Of a DNA stretch of 14,487 nt, positions 1-7,735 are shown piece by piece. Source of the stretch: JBEKEX01 sp050013615. Its GTDB lineage: Bacteria; Chloroflexota; Anaerolineae; Anaerolineales; Anaerolineaceae. Positions within the stretch are counted from its first letter, which is position 1. Each line of letters begins with the position of its first letter. The notes beneath the pieces were generated by a model. The model worked only from the letters and a program-made list of their open reading frames with translations. It made no database searches and had not been told where the DNA came from. The translations under genes and the position numbers were made by a program. The stretch spans positions 1 through 14,487 of the forward strand of contig JBEKEX010000043.1 in NCBI GenBank assembly GCA_050013615.1. Direction: 5' to 3'.

Positions 1-1
1 T

Positions 2-1183
2 ATTCACGACCCATTGTTTGCCACACTGTTGATACCCAAGGCAGGCAACAATGGGATCGCCTTGGTCACGATGGATCTCGTGGGAATTACGCTGAGTTTC
101 ACCGAGAAACTGAAGGCTGCCCTTTCGCCGGTTTTGGGGATCCCGGAAGATGCCATCCTGGTTTCGGCCATCCACACCCATGCTGGACCGGTCGGCTTTA
201 TGGGACGCGTGCCGTTGCTCGGCAATGTAGATGATCCCGTCTTACAGGAGATCTATCTGCGTAAATTAAAGGGTGCGGCCGTTTGGGTGAAAGACCATCT
301 TCAACCGGTGCACTTGGGCATTGGCCGGGGTGAGATCCACGATATTGGCCGCAATCGCAACGACCCAGAAACCGGTTTGATGGATGCTGAACTAGGCGTG
401 TTGCGCGTGGACGATGTCAACGGTCAGCCGCTGGCGGTTTTGATGAATTATGGATGTCATCCCACTGTCTTGGGGCCGGAGAACCTGGCAATTTCAGCCG
501 ATTATCCTGGCGCAGCTCGAACCGCATTGAAGAGAATTTATCCTGGCGCAACTTTTCTCTTTACAAACGGGGCGTCGGGTGATGTGAGTACCCGCTTCAC
601 CCGGCGCGGCCAGGGTTTTGCAGAAGTCGAACGCATGGGGAACATCCTGGCAGGCGAAGTGTTGAAAGTGATGCAGGTGGTCACTCCAGTGGAAGAAGTG
701 GTTCTGTCGAGTCGGGTCACCCAGGTACAATTAACCTTGCGGCATTTCCCGCCGGTGGATATCGCCCAGAAACAGATCGAGACGCTCGAGGCTGAGTTGG
801 AACAGAAACGTGCTGCGGGCTTGCTGCCGGGTGAGATCCGTAAGGCGGTGACCAAGCTGGAAGGTGCCCATGGACAACTGGACATGGCGCAAAGCTATGG
901 TGATACCAAGACAGTGGGAACCCTGGTGCAGATGCTGCGCATCGGGCCGATGGCACTGGTGACCATGCCTGGCGAACCGTTCACACACATTGTGCTCGAA
1001 ATCAAGAAGCAAAGCCCAATCCATCCGACCTTCGTGGTCAGTTATGGCAACGATTACCGTGGCTATTTTCCCGATGCGGTTTCCGTTGCTGCCGGTACTT
1101 ATGAAGCTCTCACGAGCCCCTATGATGAAACCGTTGGCGACAAGCTGGTTCAAACCGCACTGGCTTTGCTTGACGAAAGGTAG
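2..1183 (+). CDS. Neutral/alkaline ceramidase-like hydrolase, 5' end cut by window
   Basis: The reading frame is open at the left edge, so about 393 C-terminal residues are visible and the true start lies outside the window. The protein resembles the neutral/alkaline (non-lysosomal) ceramidase family, zinc amidohydrolases that cleave the N-acyl bond of ceramide. Visible signatures are SAIHTHAGP (nucleotides about 167-193), the second histidine motif NYGCHPT (about 446-466), the nucleophile-type segment GDVS within TNGASGDVSTR, then MPGEPFTH and SYGNDYRGYFPD near the C-terminus. By analogy with characterised ceramidases these supply the zinc ligands, the serine and the late Glu and Tyr. The C-terminal immunoglobulin-like domain of classical ceramidases is absent: the protein ends soon after the Tyr motif. 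Many bacterial members of this family have unknown substrates, so ceramide itself is not proven. The stop lies 2 nt before the next ATG, which indicates an operon with the two genes that follow. Confidence 0.85.
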   Translation: MHDPLFATLLIPKAGNNGIALVTMDLVGITLSFTEKLKAALSPVLGIPEDAILVSAIHTHAGPVGFMGRVPLLGNVDDPVLQEIYLRKLKGAAVWVKDHLQPVHLGIGRGEIHDIGRNRNDPETGLMDAELGVLRVDDVNGQPLAVLMNYGCHPTVLGPENLAISADYPGAARTALKRIYPGATFLFTNGASGDVSTRFTRRGQGFAEVERMGNILAGEVLKVMQVVTPVEEVVLSSRVTQVQLTLRHFPPVDIAQKQIETLEAELEQKRAAGLLPGEIRKAVTKLEGAHGQLDMAQSYGDTKTVGTLVQMLRIGPMALVTMPGEPFTHIVLEIKKQSPIHPTFVVSYGNDYRGYFPDAVSVAAGTYEALTSPYDETVGDKLVQTALALLDER

Positions 1184-1185
1184 CT

Positions 1186-1626
1186 ATGCAACTGGATTTC
1201 AATTTCTTCATTCCACTGCTTGGGATTGCGTTCGTCTTTTTCGGGCTTTATATTCGCCTGGGAAATATGAAGCAGGTCTATTGGAAATCACGCCGCAGCA
1301 TGTTTGGATATATCCCCCTCGGTTTGGTATTCATCCTGGTCGGATACTACAATACCTTTTCCAGTCAAGCACCTTACATATTCTATGCATACATTGCTTT
1401 ACTGGCCATCCTGGTAGTGTTTACGCTTTATGTATCATCCTCCCGTCCACCTGCATTCATTATACCGGAATGGATCAAGTGGGTTGAAAAATACCCAAAA
1501 AGTATCCAAAAAGCCATGCGCATTGAGGCGGATGTTGACGATGAGTGGAAACAGTACGTGACCAGTGAAGCTGGAGTGGATGCCTGGGCAAAAGAATTGG
1601 CTCGGAAATTACCCAAGAAAAAATGA
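1186..1626 (+). CDS. Small integral membrane protein, unknown function
   Basis: This 146-residue protein has three predicted membrane helices, at about residues 7-24, 41-58 and 64-83. A soluble, charged C-terminal tail of about 60 residues contains an acidic patch (EADVDDEW) and ends in a lysine cluster (KLPKKK). The ATG sits 2 nt after the stop of the ceramidase-like gene, and the GAAAGG just before that stop can serve as ribosome-binding site, so translational coupling is likely. I do not recognise the family. The position between a lipid-amidase-like enzyme and a HAD phosphatase suggests a membrane-linked role, but this is inference. Confidence 0.75.
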   Translation: MQLDFNFFIPLLGIAFVFFGLYIRLGNMKQVYWKSRRSMFGYIPLGLVFILVGYYNTFSSQAPYIFYAYIALLAILVVFTLYVSSSRPPAFIIPEWIKWVEKYPKSIQKAMRIEADVDDEWKQYVTSEAGVDAWAKELARKLPKKK

Positions 1627-1636
1627 AGGTTGTTGC

Positions 1637-2308
1637 ATGGTAACGAACGAGCCATTTCATCGGGTAGTCATTCTATGTGATTTCGATGGGACGATCACAC
1701 CGCTGGACCACAGCAATTTTATTTTCCTAAGATTCGCCGCAAGCGGCCTGGCATATGTCGAGCAATGGGAAAAAGGCCTGATGAGCACACGTGAGCAGAT
1801 TGATCAGACTTTCGCCACGATGGACTCCGGGCCGGACGAGATTGCTGCGGCGTTGAAAGATATTCCCATCGATCCCACGTTCTATGATTTGATGACCTTC
1901 GTGGATCAAAATGATCTGGGGCTAGCCGTGGTCAGTGATGGCTTGGATTGGCCCATCGAAGTGATTCTGGCGCAGCATGGTATCCAAGACCTGCCGATTT
2001 ATTCCAATCATATGACCTTCGAGGGTGGAAAGCCGGTTTGCGCGTACCCCTGGTATGACCCCTCGACCCCCATGTCGGGGATCTGCAAACCGCTCATCGT
2101 CAAACATTATTGCGAGAAAGGCAGTCAGATCGTTTATATCGGAGATGGTCGTTCAGACCGTGAGGCGGCGCGGGAAGCCGACCTGGTCTTTGCCAAGGGT
2201 GCCCTGGCAGATTATTGCCGCGCTGATGGGATCGCTTTCCTGCCTTTCGAAACGTTTACAGATGTTTGCAGCCAGTTGATGCCTTGGCTGTTGCACTTTA
2301 AAAAATAA
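1637..2308 (+). CDS. MtnX-like HAD-IB family phosphatase
   Basis: The 223-residue product is a HAD-superfamily phosphatase resembling MtnX (2-hydroxy-3-keto-5-methylthiopentenyl-1-phosphate phosphatase). Motif I is DFDGT (residues 15-19) with both aspartates. Motif II is VVSDG (98-102), the conserved lysine is in GICKPL (148-152), and motif III is IGDGRSD (168-174). The late segment with FAKGALADYC is typical of the MtnX-like branch. I chose ATG 1637 because it follows an AAGG 8 nt upstream and begins just before motif I; upstream in-frame GTG codons would run deep into the preceding gene. The start is 10 nt after the previous stop, so it belongs to the same operon. No other methionine-salvage gene is visible, so the true substrate may be another small phosphate ester. 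Confidence 0.85.
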   Translation: MVTNEPFHRVVILCDFDGTITPLDHSNFIFLRFAASGLAYVEQWEKGLMSTREQIDQTFATMDSGPDEIAAALKDIPIDPTFYDLMTFVDQNDLGLAVVSDGLDWPIEVILAQHGIQDLPIYSNHMTFEGGKPVCAYPWYDPSTPMSGICKPLIVKHYCEKGSQIVYIGDGRSDREAAREADLVFAKGALADYCRADGIAFLPFETFTDVCSQLMPWLLHFKK

Positions 2309-2332
2309 CCGGCAGCCTTCAAGCTGCCGGTT
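2307..2332 (-). terminator. Bidirectional hairpin terminator between convergent genes
   Basis: A perfect 10-bp stem, AACCGGCAGC / GCTGCCGGTT, with a 6-nt loop starts inside the stop codon of the plus-strand phosphatase gene. Read on the minus strand it is followed by a T-rich run (TTATTTTTT), so it should terminate the convergent membrane-protein gene efficiently. On the plus strand the following bases are only weakly T-rich. Confidence 0.75.
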
Positions 2333-2351
2333 CAAATAGATGAACGAGAGT

Positions 2352-2948
2352 TTATTTTTGAGATTGCTTGTTCTCTTCTTCAGCCTTCCGTTTCGCTGCA
2401 TCTGCCTTGGCACGTACGATCGATTGCATGGGTAAGCGGGCAATAATGCCGGCCAGGAAGGTGCCTCCCCATGCACCGATCACGACCACGGCAATCCAGT
2501 ACCAGGCCATGCCGCGGGTGTAGAGCACCCAGGCCAGCAAGGCGTAAGCCGGGTAGGTGAGCCAGACCAATGAACCCAAAACGGGGTAGAGGCGCCGGTC
2601 GAAATAAGTCTGGAAAAGACTTTCGAACAACACCAGCACGGCAATGCCGGCGATGATGGCGGTGCGCAGGTCCGAGAAGCAAACGAACAGGACGAATACC
2701 AGCACTGTGATATCGTGCGGGATGGCGAACCAGCCAACTTGGGTTTGCTCGGCCTTTTTAGCCTCGATCACCTGCCGGAGGACGTCTTTGTATTCTACAT
2801 TACCCAGCAGCGGGTACTCTGCCAGGTAGGTTTTACGGTCCTGATCGGTGAGCTTTTCAAGCTGACTGACCTTGAGATCGTAAAGATGGCGGGCCAGAAG
2901 GCGGCCTTGTTCCAATTTGGGTGAATTGCTTGAGTCTTTTTGAGGCAT
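2352..2948 (-). CDS. Four-helix membrane protein, unknown function
   Basis: With the chosen start the protein has 198 residues. A hydrophilic N-terminal region of about 75 residues precedes four predicted membrane helices (about 78-92, 96-114, 122-143 and 147-171), and the Lys/Glu-rich C-terminal tail is probably cytoplasmic. The frame is open upstream for another 64 codons, but ATG 2948 is preferred: a near-consensus sigma-70 promoter at 2985-3013 places the transcript start near 2978, inside that upstream extension. No clear Shine-Dalgarno sequence precedes ATG 2948. The gene is monocistronic and convergent with the phosphatase gene. I do not recognise the family. Confidence 0.8.
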   Translation of the reverse strand: MPQKDSSNSPKLEQGRLLARHLYDLKVSQLEKLTDQDRKTYLAEYPLLGNVEYKDVLRQVIEAKKAEQTQVGWFAIPHDITVLVFVLFVCFSDLRTAIIAGIAVLVLFESLFQTYFDRRLYPVLGSLVWLTYPAYALLAWVLYTRGMAWYWIAVVVIGAWGGTFLAGIIARLPMQSIVRAKADAAKRKAEEENKQSQK

Positions 2949-2984
2949 TTTGATCCATGAGGAGAGCAAGATAAGTACTCGAAA

Positions 2985-3013
2985 ATTATAGTAGCCGCTC
3001 TGGTGGAAGTCAA
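2985..3013 (-). promoter_or_regulatory. Near-consensus sigma-70 promoter
   Basis: On the minus strand the -35 box TTGACT (3013-3008) is followed after exactly 17 nt by the perfect -10 box TATAAT (2990-2985). Transcription should begin near 2978, giving a leader of about 30 nt to ATG 2948. Confidence 0.85.
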
Positions 3014-3028
3014 GCTGAATGGAGATTG

Positions 3029-3044
3029 CCCTGCCCCCGCAGGG
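3029..3044. repeat. Short GC hairpin in the nagA upstream region
   Basis: CCCTGC / GCAGGG forms a 6-bp stem around a CCCC loop, about 90 nt upstream of nagA and just upstream of the divergent promoter. It may be an operator half-site pair or chance. I found no convincing plus-strand sigma-70 promoter for nagA between here and its start. Confidence 0.3.
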
Positions 3045-3132
3045 GTCGGGTTGGAAAACGCAACCCTTGCAATGATGTATATGAACTAACTGATTGGTAG
3101 AAATGCTAATGGAAATGTAAAGGAGAAAAACC

Positions 3133-4302
3133 ATGTCCACATTATTTTATGATGCAACTGTATTTACTCCGCATGCTGTTTTGGAACGACATGCGGTGGT
3201 CGTAGCCGATGATGGCACCATTGCTTTTGTCGGTAAAGTGGAAGATGCACCCAAGGTAGACGGGCAGCACATCAATCTGCGCGGCCGTATCCTGGCCCCG
3301 GGTTTTATCGATGTTCATGTCCACGGCGGCAACGGTATTGCCTTCGGCGAAGGCGACCTTTCGAAAGAGCTGGCTGCTTACTCCAAATGGGATGCAGGAA
3401 ATGGGGTGAGTGGTTTCCTGCTATCGGTAACGGGGCCCAATGCGGCTGAGATCACCCGGATAACGGCCGAATATGCCAGCATCTTTGAGAAGCAGACCAT
3501 GCCAGGTGCCGAACCGCTGGGTATTCACCTGGAGGGGCCGTTCTTGAACCCCCAGAAAAAGGGCGCCTTCAATCCCACCTGGCTTCATGAACCTTCCGTC
3601 GAAGAAGCGCAGGGATACCTGGATGCCGGCAAGGGTTGGGTCCGACAAATGACCATGGCACCCGAACTGCCTCATGCCAATGAGGTTGCCAGACTTTTCC
3701 GCCAGAATGGGGTGGTCGTGGCGTTGGGTCACACAAACACCGATTATGAAACTGCCAGCAAGGCCCTGAAGGGTGATTTCGTGCACGTGACCCATACCTT
3801 CAATGCCCAGAGTAGCTTCGATCATCGTGCTCCGGCAGTCTTTGGCGCTGTTCTGTCATCGGATTATGTGACTGCCGAATTGATTGCGGACAGCGTGCAC
3901 GTCCATCCGGCAGCGATGAAGGTGCTCATCCGTTCCCTGGGTACTGAACGGGTGGTGCTCATCACCGACGCCATGACCGGTGCCGGCTTGAAGGATGGCA
4001 AATATACGCTGGCCGGGAATGAAGTAACGGTTAAAGATGGTCACGCCACGCTGGCGAACGGCACACTGGCCGGCAGCATTGCCACCTTGAACCAATGTGT
4101 CCGAAACGTAAATCAACTGGTTGGATTTCCGCTGGTCGATGCCGTTAAAATGGCTTCACTCAACCCTGCCCGTGCCATGGGCCTGGGCGACCGCTTGGGC
4201 GCCATCCGGCCTGGCAAGGATGCCAGCTTGACCGTGATCGACGAAGACGTGTCTGTCTACCTGACCATGGTCAAAGGGAAGATTGTCTACAATAATTTAT
4301 AA
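3133..4302 (+). CDS. nagA: N-acetylglucosamine-6-phosphate deacetylase
   Basis: The 389-residue length is typical of NagA, a cytoplasmic metalloenzyme that removes acetate from GlcNAc-6-phosphate to give glucosamine-6-phosphate during amino-sugar and cell-wall recycling. The amidohydrolase motifs are in order: GFIDVHVHGG with the HxH pair (H62, H64), HLEGPF with metal ligand E134, GHTNTD with H200, HTFNAQ with H221 (usually HLFNAM in this family), and LITDAM with catalytic D279. The C-terminal segment GAIRPGKDAS is the usual beta-sandwich closure of the fold. An AAAGGAG sequence lies 7 nt before the ATG. The Gfo/Idh/MocA gene follows after 29 nt and is probably co-transcribed. No nagB or sugar transporter is visible in the window. 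Confidence 0.95.
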   Translation: MSTLFYDATVFTPHAVLERHAVVVADDGTIAFVGKVEDAPKVDGQHINLRGRILAPGFIDVHVHGGNGIAFGEGDLSKELAAYSKWDAGNGVSGFLLSVTGPNAAEITRITAEYASIFEKQTMPGAEPLGIHLEGPFLNPQKKGAFNPTWLHEPSVEEAQGYLDAGKGWVRQMTMAPELPHANEVARLFRQNGVVVALGHTNTDYETASKALKGDFVHVTHTFNAQSSFDHRAPAVFGAVLSSDYVTAELIADSVHVHPAAMKVLIRSLGTERVVLITDAMTGAGLKDGKYTLAGNEVTVKDGHATLANGTLAGSIATLNQCVRNVNQLVGFPLVDAVKMASLNPARAMGLGDRLGAIRPGKDASLTVIDEDVSVYLTMVKGKIVYNNL

Positions 4303-4331
4303 AGCCATTTCATCGAAGCGCGAGGCACACG

Positions 4332-5471
4332 ATGTCTAAAAAATTGAATGTTGGGATCATTGGCCTGGGAATGATCGGGCGGGTGCACGTTAATGCTTAT
4401 CATGCCATTCCGCTGTGCTTTCCGGCGGCGCCAGTGACCGCTGAAATGGGCGCTTTGCTGCGCTCTCATCCAGGGACGGATGAGTTCATCCAGACCGCCG
4501 GGTTTGGGTTGGTGACTACCAGCCTGGACGAGTTTTTCAAAGCTCCGTTGGACTTGGTGGACATTTGCACGCCCAACGGGCTGCATAAAGAAGAAGCTCT
4601 GGCGGCCATCGAGCGTGGCATCCCGGTTTACTGCGAGAAGCCGCTGGCGCGCTCGCTGGATGAAGCCCGCAACATGGCTGATGCAGCAAGAAAGAAAGGG
4701 GTTCTGACCCATACCGCTTTCGTTCTCCGCTACGTCCCAGCCATCCGCCAAATGAAAGCACTGGTGGAATCAGGTGAGCTGGGAGAGATCTACAATTTCC
4801 GCGCCCACATGTTCCACGGCAGCTACCTGGACCGCAACCGGCCCATGTCGTGGCGGTTACGGCGCGCTGAATCGGGGGGCGGCACATTTGCCGATTTGGG
4901 TGCACACCTGGTGGACGCGGTCGGTTATTTGCTGGGTGATGTGGCGGCGGTGCGAGCTGAATCACGCACGTTCATCAAAGAACGCCCTGTTGCAAAAGGC
5001 AGTGATAAGCTCGAAAAAGTGGATGTGGATGACTGGATGCAATGCACGCTGGAACTAAAGAGCGGCGCCATCGGGGTGCTAGAGGTCAACCGTATGGCTG
5101 CCGGTTCCGGTGAAGAGACCACGCTGGAGGTCTTTGGCAGCAAGGGCGCGGCGGTCTATAATGTTGCCCAACCCGAGATCGTGCGCTATTTCGATGCCAA
5201 GCGCGGCCAGTGGATCCAGGGCAATTCGCCGGCGTTTTCCTCGGAAAGCGACCGTCCCCTGGAAACGATCTACCCCAGCGGGAAATTCTCGCAGGGGATG
5301 ATGACCAACATTCACATGGCCTCGGTGTACGACTTCCTGCAATGCATCATCGAAGGCAAGCCGTCTGCGTTGAATTTCGATACGGCATTGGCCGTCGAGG
5401 AAGTGCTCGAAGCTGCCTATGCTTCGGCGGCGCGGGGCGGTGAACGGCTTACCCTTCCTTTCGGAAAGTAA
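4332..5471 (+). CDS. Gfo/Idh/MocA family NAD(P)-dependent oxidoreductase
   Basis: This 379-residue protein has the two-domain Gfo/Idh/MocA layout. The N-terminal Rossmann domain starts with VGIIGLGMIG (dinucleotide motif G11-x-G13-x-x-G16). The family signature CEKPLA (101-106) carries the catalytic-site lysine. GGGTFADLGAHLVD (about 182-195) contains the conserved Asp and His of the C-terminal substrate domain. Such enzymes oxidise or reduce sugars, inositols and related polyols, or act as glycosidases through transient oxidation. Start ATG 4332 has GAGG 6 nt upstream. Its position 29 nt behind nagA suggests a sugar or amino-sugar substrate, but the sequence alone does not fix it. Confidence 0.92.
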   Translation: MSKKLNVGIIGLGMIGRVHVNAYHAIPLCFPAAPVTAEMGALLRSHPGTDEFIQTAGFGLVTTSLDEFFKAPLDLVDICTPNGLHKEEALAAIERGIPVYCEKPLARSLDEARNMADAARKKGVLTHTAFVLRYVPAIRQMKALVESGELGEIYNFRAHMFHGSYLDRNRPMSWRLRRAESGGGTFADLGAHLVDAVGYLLGDVAAVRAESRTFIKERPVAKGSDKLEKVDVDDWMQCTLELKSGAIGVLEVNRMAAGSGEETTLEVFGSKGAAVYNVAQPEIVRYFDAKRGQWIQGNSPAFSSESDRPLETIYPSGKFSQGMMTNIHMASVYDFLQCIIEGKPSALNFDTALAVEEVLEAAYASAARGGERLTLPFGK

Positions 5472-5513
5472 CTGGTTACAATCGACTAACCCACAAAATG
5501 CGTTGATTCGGAG

Positions 5514-5534
5514 GTGCCGGGTGAAACCCGGCAC
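5514..5534 (+). terminator. Hairpin after the nagA-oxidoreductase operon
   Basis: GTGCCGGGT / ACCCGGCAC is a perfect 9-bp stem with a GAA loop, 42 nt after the oxidoreductase stop. The following bases (TATTCGTT) are only weakly T-rich, so it is a weak intrinsic terminator or a stabilising 3' hairpin. Confidence 0.5.
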
Positions 5535-5667
5535 TATTCGTTCAGATCCAGCTTATTTGATCCGTGATATGAGCATTGTATATCTGATTCCAGAAAGTGC
5601 GACTGCTTTTGAACACTCTCTGCCCTGTTAAATCACGACTCCCTGGTTGGGACCACGTGCCTCGGTA

Positions 5668-5702
5668 CTTAACGACGCCAGCTTCTAGCTGGCGTCGTTA
5701 AG
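5668..5702. terminator. Long 16-bp hairpin at convergent gene junction
   Basis: The perfect 16-bp stem CTTAACGACGCCAGCT / AGCTGGCGTCGTTAAG has a 3-nt TCT loop. It lies between the plus-strand oxidoreductase operon and the 3' end of the minus-strand gene at 5731. On the plus strand CTTTTT follows about 9 nt after the stem. It could act as a bidirectional terminator; the stem is longer than needed. The rest of 5472-5730 shows no credible gene. Confidence 0.55.
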
Positions 5703-5730
5703 CCCAGTGCCTTTTTCCTGTTGTCCAATT

Positions 5731-6045
5731 TCATCCAAAGAATGGGACGCGGTTGCGATGATGATAGCTTCCGCCGTGCCCGGCCAGGTCGATCAATACA
5801 GCGACTGCCAGCACAATCCATTCATAGCCCACGATGCCACCTGGGAAGAGAAAGAGATATGCCAGCGTTGTCCATGGCAGGAAAATGCCGCCAAGCAACG
5901 TCCATAGCCACACTGGTAAGGCAATATTGCCCGGTAGAATCCAATTCTTAAAAGCGAGAGCGAAGAGTGGTTGATCTGCCAGCCACCAGATTAAAATGGC
6001 GAGACGTGAACCGAATACGAGAACAATCGTGGTGATACAGCACAT
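5731..6045 (-). CDS. Small three-helix membrane protein, unknown function
   Basis: The 104-residue protein is highly hydrophobic and rich in Trp and Leu. Predicted helices lie at about 3-23, 40-60 and 63-88, and the tail contains LAGHGGSYHHRNRVPF. The N-terminal MCC and the Gly-rich, Asn-Arg-containing tail match a family of uncharacterised membrane proteins that I recall from Chloroflexota and actinobacteria; this is from memory, not a search. A perfect GGAGG lies 5 nt upstream of the ATG, and a plausible promoter sits further upstream (6077-6106). Function unknown. Confidence 0.82.
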   Translation of the reverse strand: MCCITTIVLVFGSRLAILIWWLADQPLFALAFKNWILPGNIALPVWLWTLLGGIFLPWTTLAYLFLFPGGIVGYEWIVLAVAVLIDLAGHGGSYHHRNRVPFFG

Positions 6046-6076
6046 GGTTACCTCCGGATAGAATTATCAATCTCAA

Positions 6077-6106
6077 ATTATCATTGGTCGTAATCAACAT
6101 TAACAA
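6077..6106 (-). promoter_or_regulatory. Candidate sigma-70 promoter for the 104-aa gene
   Basis: On the minus strand TTGTTA (6106-6101) is followed after 18 nt by GATAAT (6082-6077). This would start transcription near 6070, about 25 nt before the membrane-protein start codon. Both boxes differ from consensus. Confidence 0.4.
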
Positions 6107-6226
6107 CTTATAAGCATTGCGATAGCCGCGAAATTGGCTGTTTTCGAAACGTGGCTTGCTTGGCGTATGGGCTCGGACTTTGCTGCAATCTGGTTGTCCG
6201 TAAAACTTTCACTTCTTTGCAGGGTA

Positions 6227-7720
6227 TCAATGACCAGATGAACCTACTTTTTTGAAATCGATAAAGCCTTTCTCAACATCTACCGATGTTAGCTGCACGC
6301 GGATCCGATTACCGACGTCAACGCCCTCCAACCCGCTGGTCAATCTCCCTTCAACCGGGATGGTAAGCAACCGAACCCAAGTGCCCTTATCAGAGGCGCC
6401 TGTGACGATCGAATCGAACTGCTCCCCGATTCTCGATTCAAGCAGAAGTGCGGCCGCGGATTTTCCGACTTGCCGTTCGACTTTGTTGGCTGCATCCTCA
6501 GCTTCAGTGCAATGAGTTGCCAGAGCATCCAGTTCATCCTTACTATAGGGTACAGGTTTACCTTCCAGGGCTGCTTTTATTAAGCGCTGGGTAAGCAAGT
6601 CGGGATATCGACGATTGGGAGCAGTCGAGTGAGCATAGTCCTTGACTGCAAGGCCAAAATGACCTGGGACATTTCCATCAGGAAGCTCTGCAATGTATTC
6701 GCCGGCGCCCAAAAGCTTGATCACCGTCAAAGATAAATCGGGGAAGCGCAGCGGATCCTCGGTTTTTTGTTTGACTAAAAACTCCTCCAAAGCTTTTGAA
6801 TTCGGGATTTCCGGAAGTTTGAAGTTGTTTTCCGCGGCAATTTCGACAATTCGATCCCATCGCTTGGGAGTGCGTACCACGCGCCGGATCGAAAGGGAAT
6901 TCTTTGCCGAAAGGTAACGTGCGGTCACGCCGTTAGCTGCAATCATGAAATCTTCGATGATCTCTTTGGCGCGGTTTGTCTCTTCTATTTCGAGTGTGCG
7001 AATTTGATCACCGTCGAATACCGGTTTGGCCTCGATGGTTTCCAGGCTAAGGGCGCCATGAACATGCCGGAAGTTCTTCATCTGTTGGGCTATCCTGTCT
7101 TGCAGGCGCAGATTTTCATCCAAACCATTGACGGCAGCTACTGCCTCGGGAACGGTTCCCCCTCCCTCCAACCAGGCTGCAACACTATTGTAGGTGAGCT
7201 TTGCATGATTGCGGACACATGCCAGATAGACGTTTGAATCTTGAAGGGATCCGTCCGCACCGATGACCATTTCAATCACAATAGAGAGGCGATCCTCATT
7301 GAAGTTCAATGAGGTAAGGTTGGTGGAAAGTTTTTCGGGAAGCATTGGGAATATCATAGCGGCGGTATAGACAGAGGTCGTATTATGGTGTGCGTGTTCG
7401 TTAATGGCCGACCCATTTTTAACGAGCGAATCGACGTCCGCCACTGCAACCAGAACCTTGACCTTATCTCCAGGCATTACTTCAGCCACGGTAAGCTGAT
7501 CCAGGTCAAGAGAGTCGTCGTTGTCGATGGAAGCCCACAGAAGGTCCCGCATGTCGCGTGGAACTTCAGTCGACTCGTCCTCTGTGACTGCAGGTGCCTG
7601 AAGGCGTTCAAGTTCGGCGAGCGCTTCGGTGGAAAAATCAGGGAGCAAGCCCCGCTCGAGCATTGTCCGGTGGGCAATGCTTTGTAAGATAGTACGGTGG
7701 TTTTTATCTGTTGTATTCAT
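6227..7720 (-). CDS. RNB-domain ribonuclease (RNase II/R-like, short form)
   Basis: The 497-residue protein has an RNB exoribonuclease domain (about 55-400) and a short S1-like beta-barrel at the C-terminus (about 440-493). The N-terminal cold-shock RNA-binding domains of classical RNase II and RNase R are missing. The metal-site segment is SIDNDDSLDLDQ (64-75). Compared with the E. coli RNase II quartet D201/D207/D209/D210, three Asp are present (D66, D72, D74) and the fourth position is Gln (Q75). Other RNB landmarks are EIIEDFMIAANG and HSTAPNRRYPDLL (364-376), with the R370/R371 pair as counterpart of the catalytic arginine region. I believe the Gln variant belongs to a recognised short RNB subfamily, from memory. 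The expected role is 3'-5' RNA degradation in the cytoplasm. The Shine-Dalgarno sequence is weak. Confidence 0.9.
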   Translation of the reverse strand: MNTTDKNHRTILQSIAHRTMLERGLLPDFSTEALAELERLQAPAVTEDESTEVPRDMRDLLWASIDNDDSLDLDQLTVAEVMPGDKVKVLVAVADVDSLVKNGSAINEHAHHNTTSVYTAAMIFPMLPEKLSTNLTSLNFNEDRLSIVIEMVIGADGSLQDSNVYLACVRNHAKLTYNSVAAWLEGGGTVPEAVAAVNGLDENLRLQDRIAQQMKNFRHVHGALSLETIEAKPVFDGDQIRTLEIEETNRAKEIIEDFMIAANGVTARYLSAKNSLSIRRVVRTPKRWDRIVEIAAENNFKLPEIPNSKALEEFLVKQKTEDPLRFPDLSLTVIKLLGAGEYIAELPDGNVPGHFGLAVKDYAHSTAPNRRYPDLLTQRLIKAALEGKPVPYSKDELDALATHCTEAEDAANKVERQVGKSAAALLLESRIGEQFDSIVTGASDKGTWVRLLTIPVEGRLTSGLEGVDVGNRIRVQLTSVDVEKGFIDFKKVGSSGH

Positions 7721-7735
7721 AATGTGCCCAGTATA

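Noticed and set aside
2949..3140. N-terminal extension of the minus-strand membrane protein at 2352-2948
   Set aside because: A near-perfect promoter lies inside the extension, so most of it would not be transcribed.
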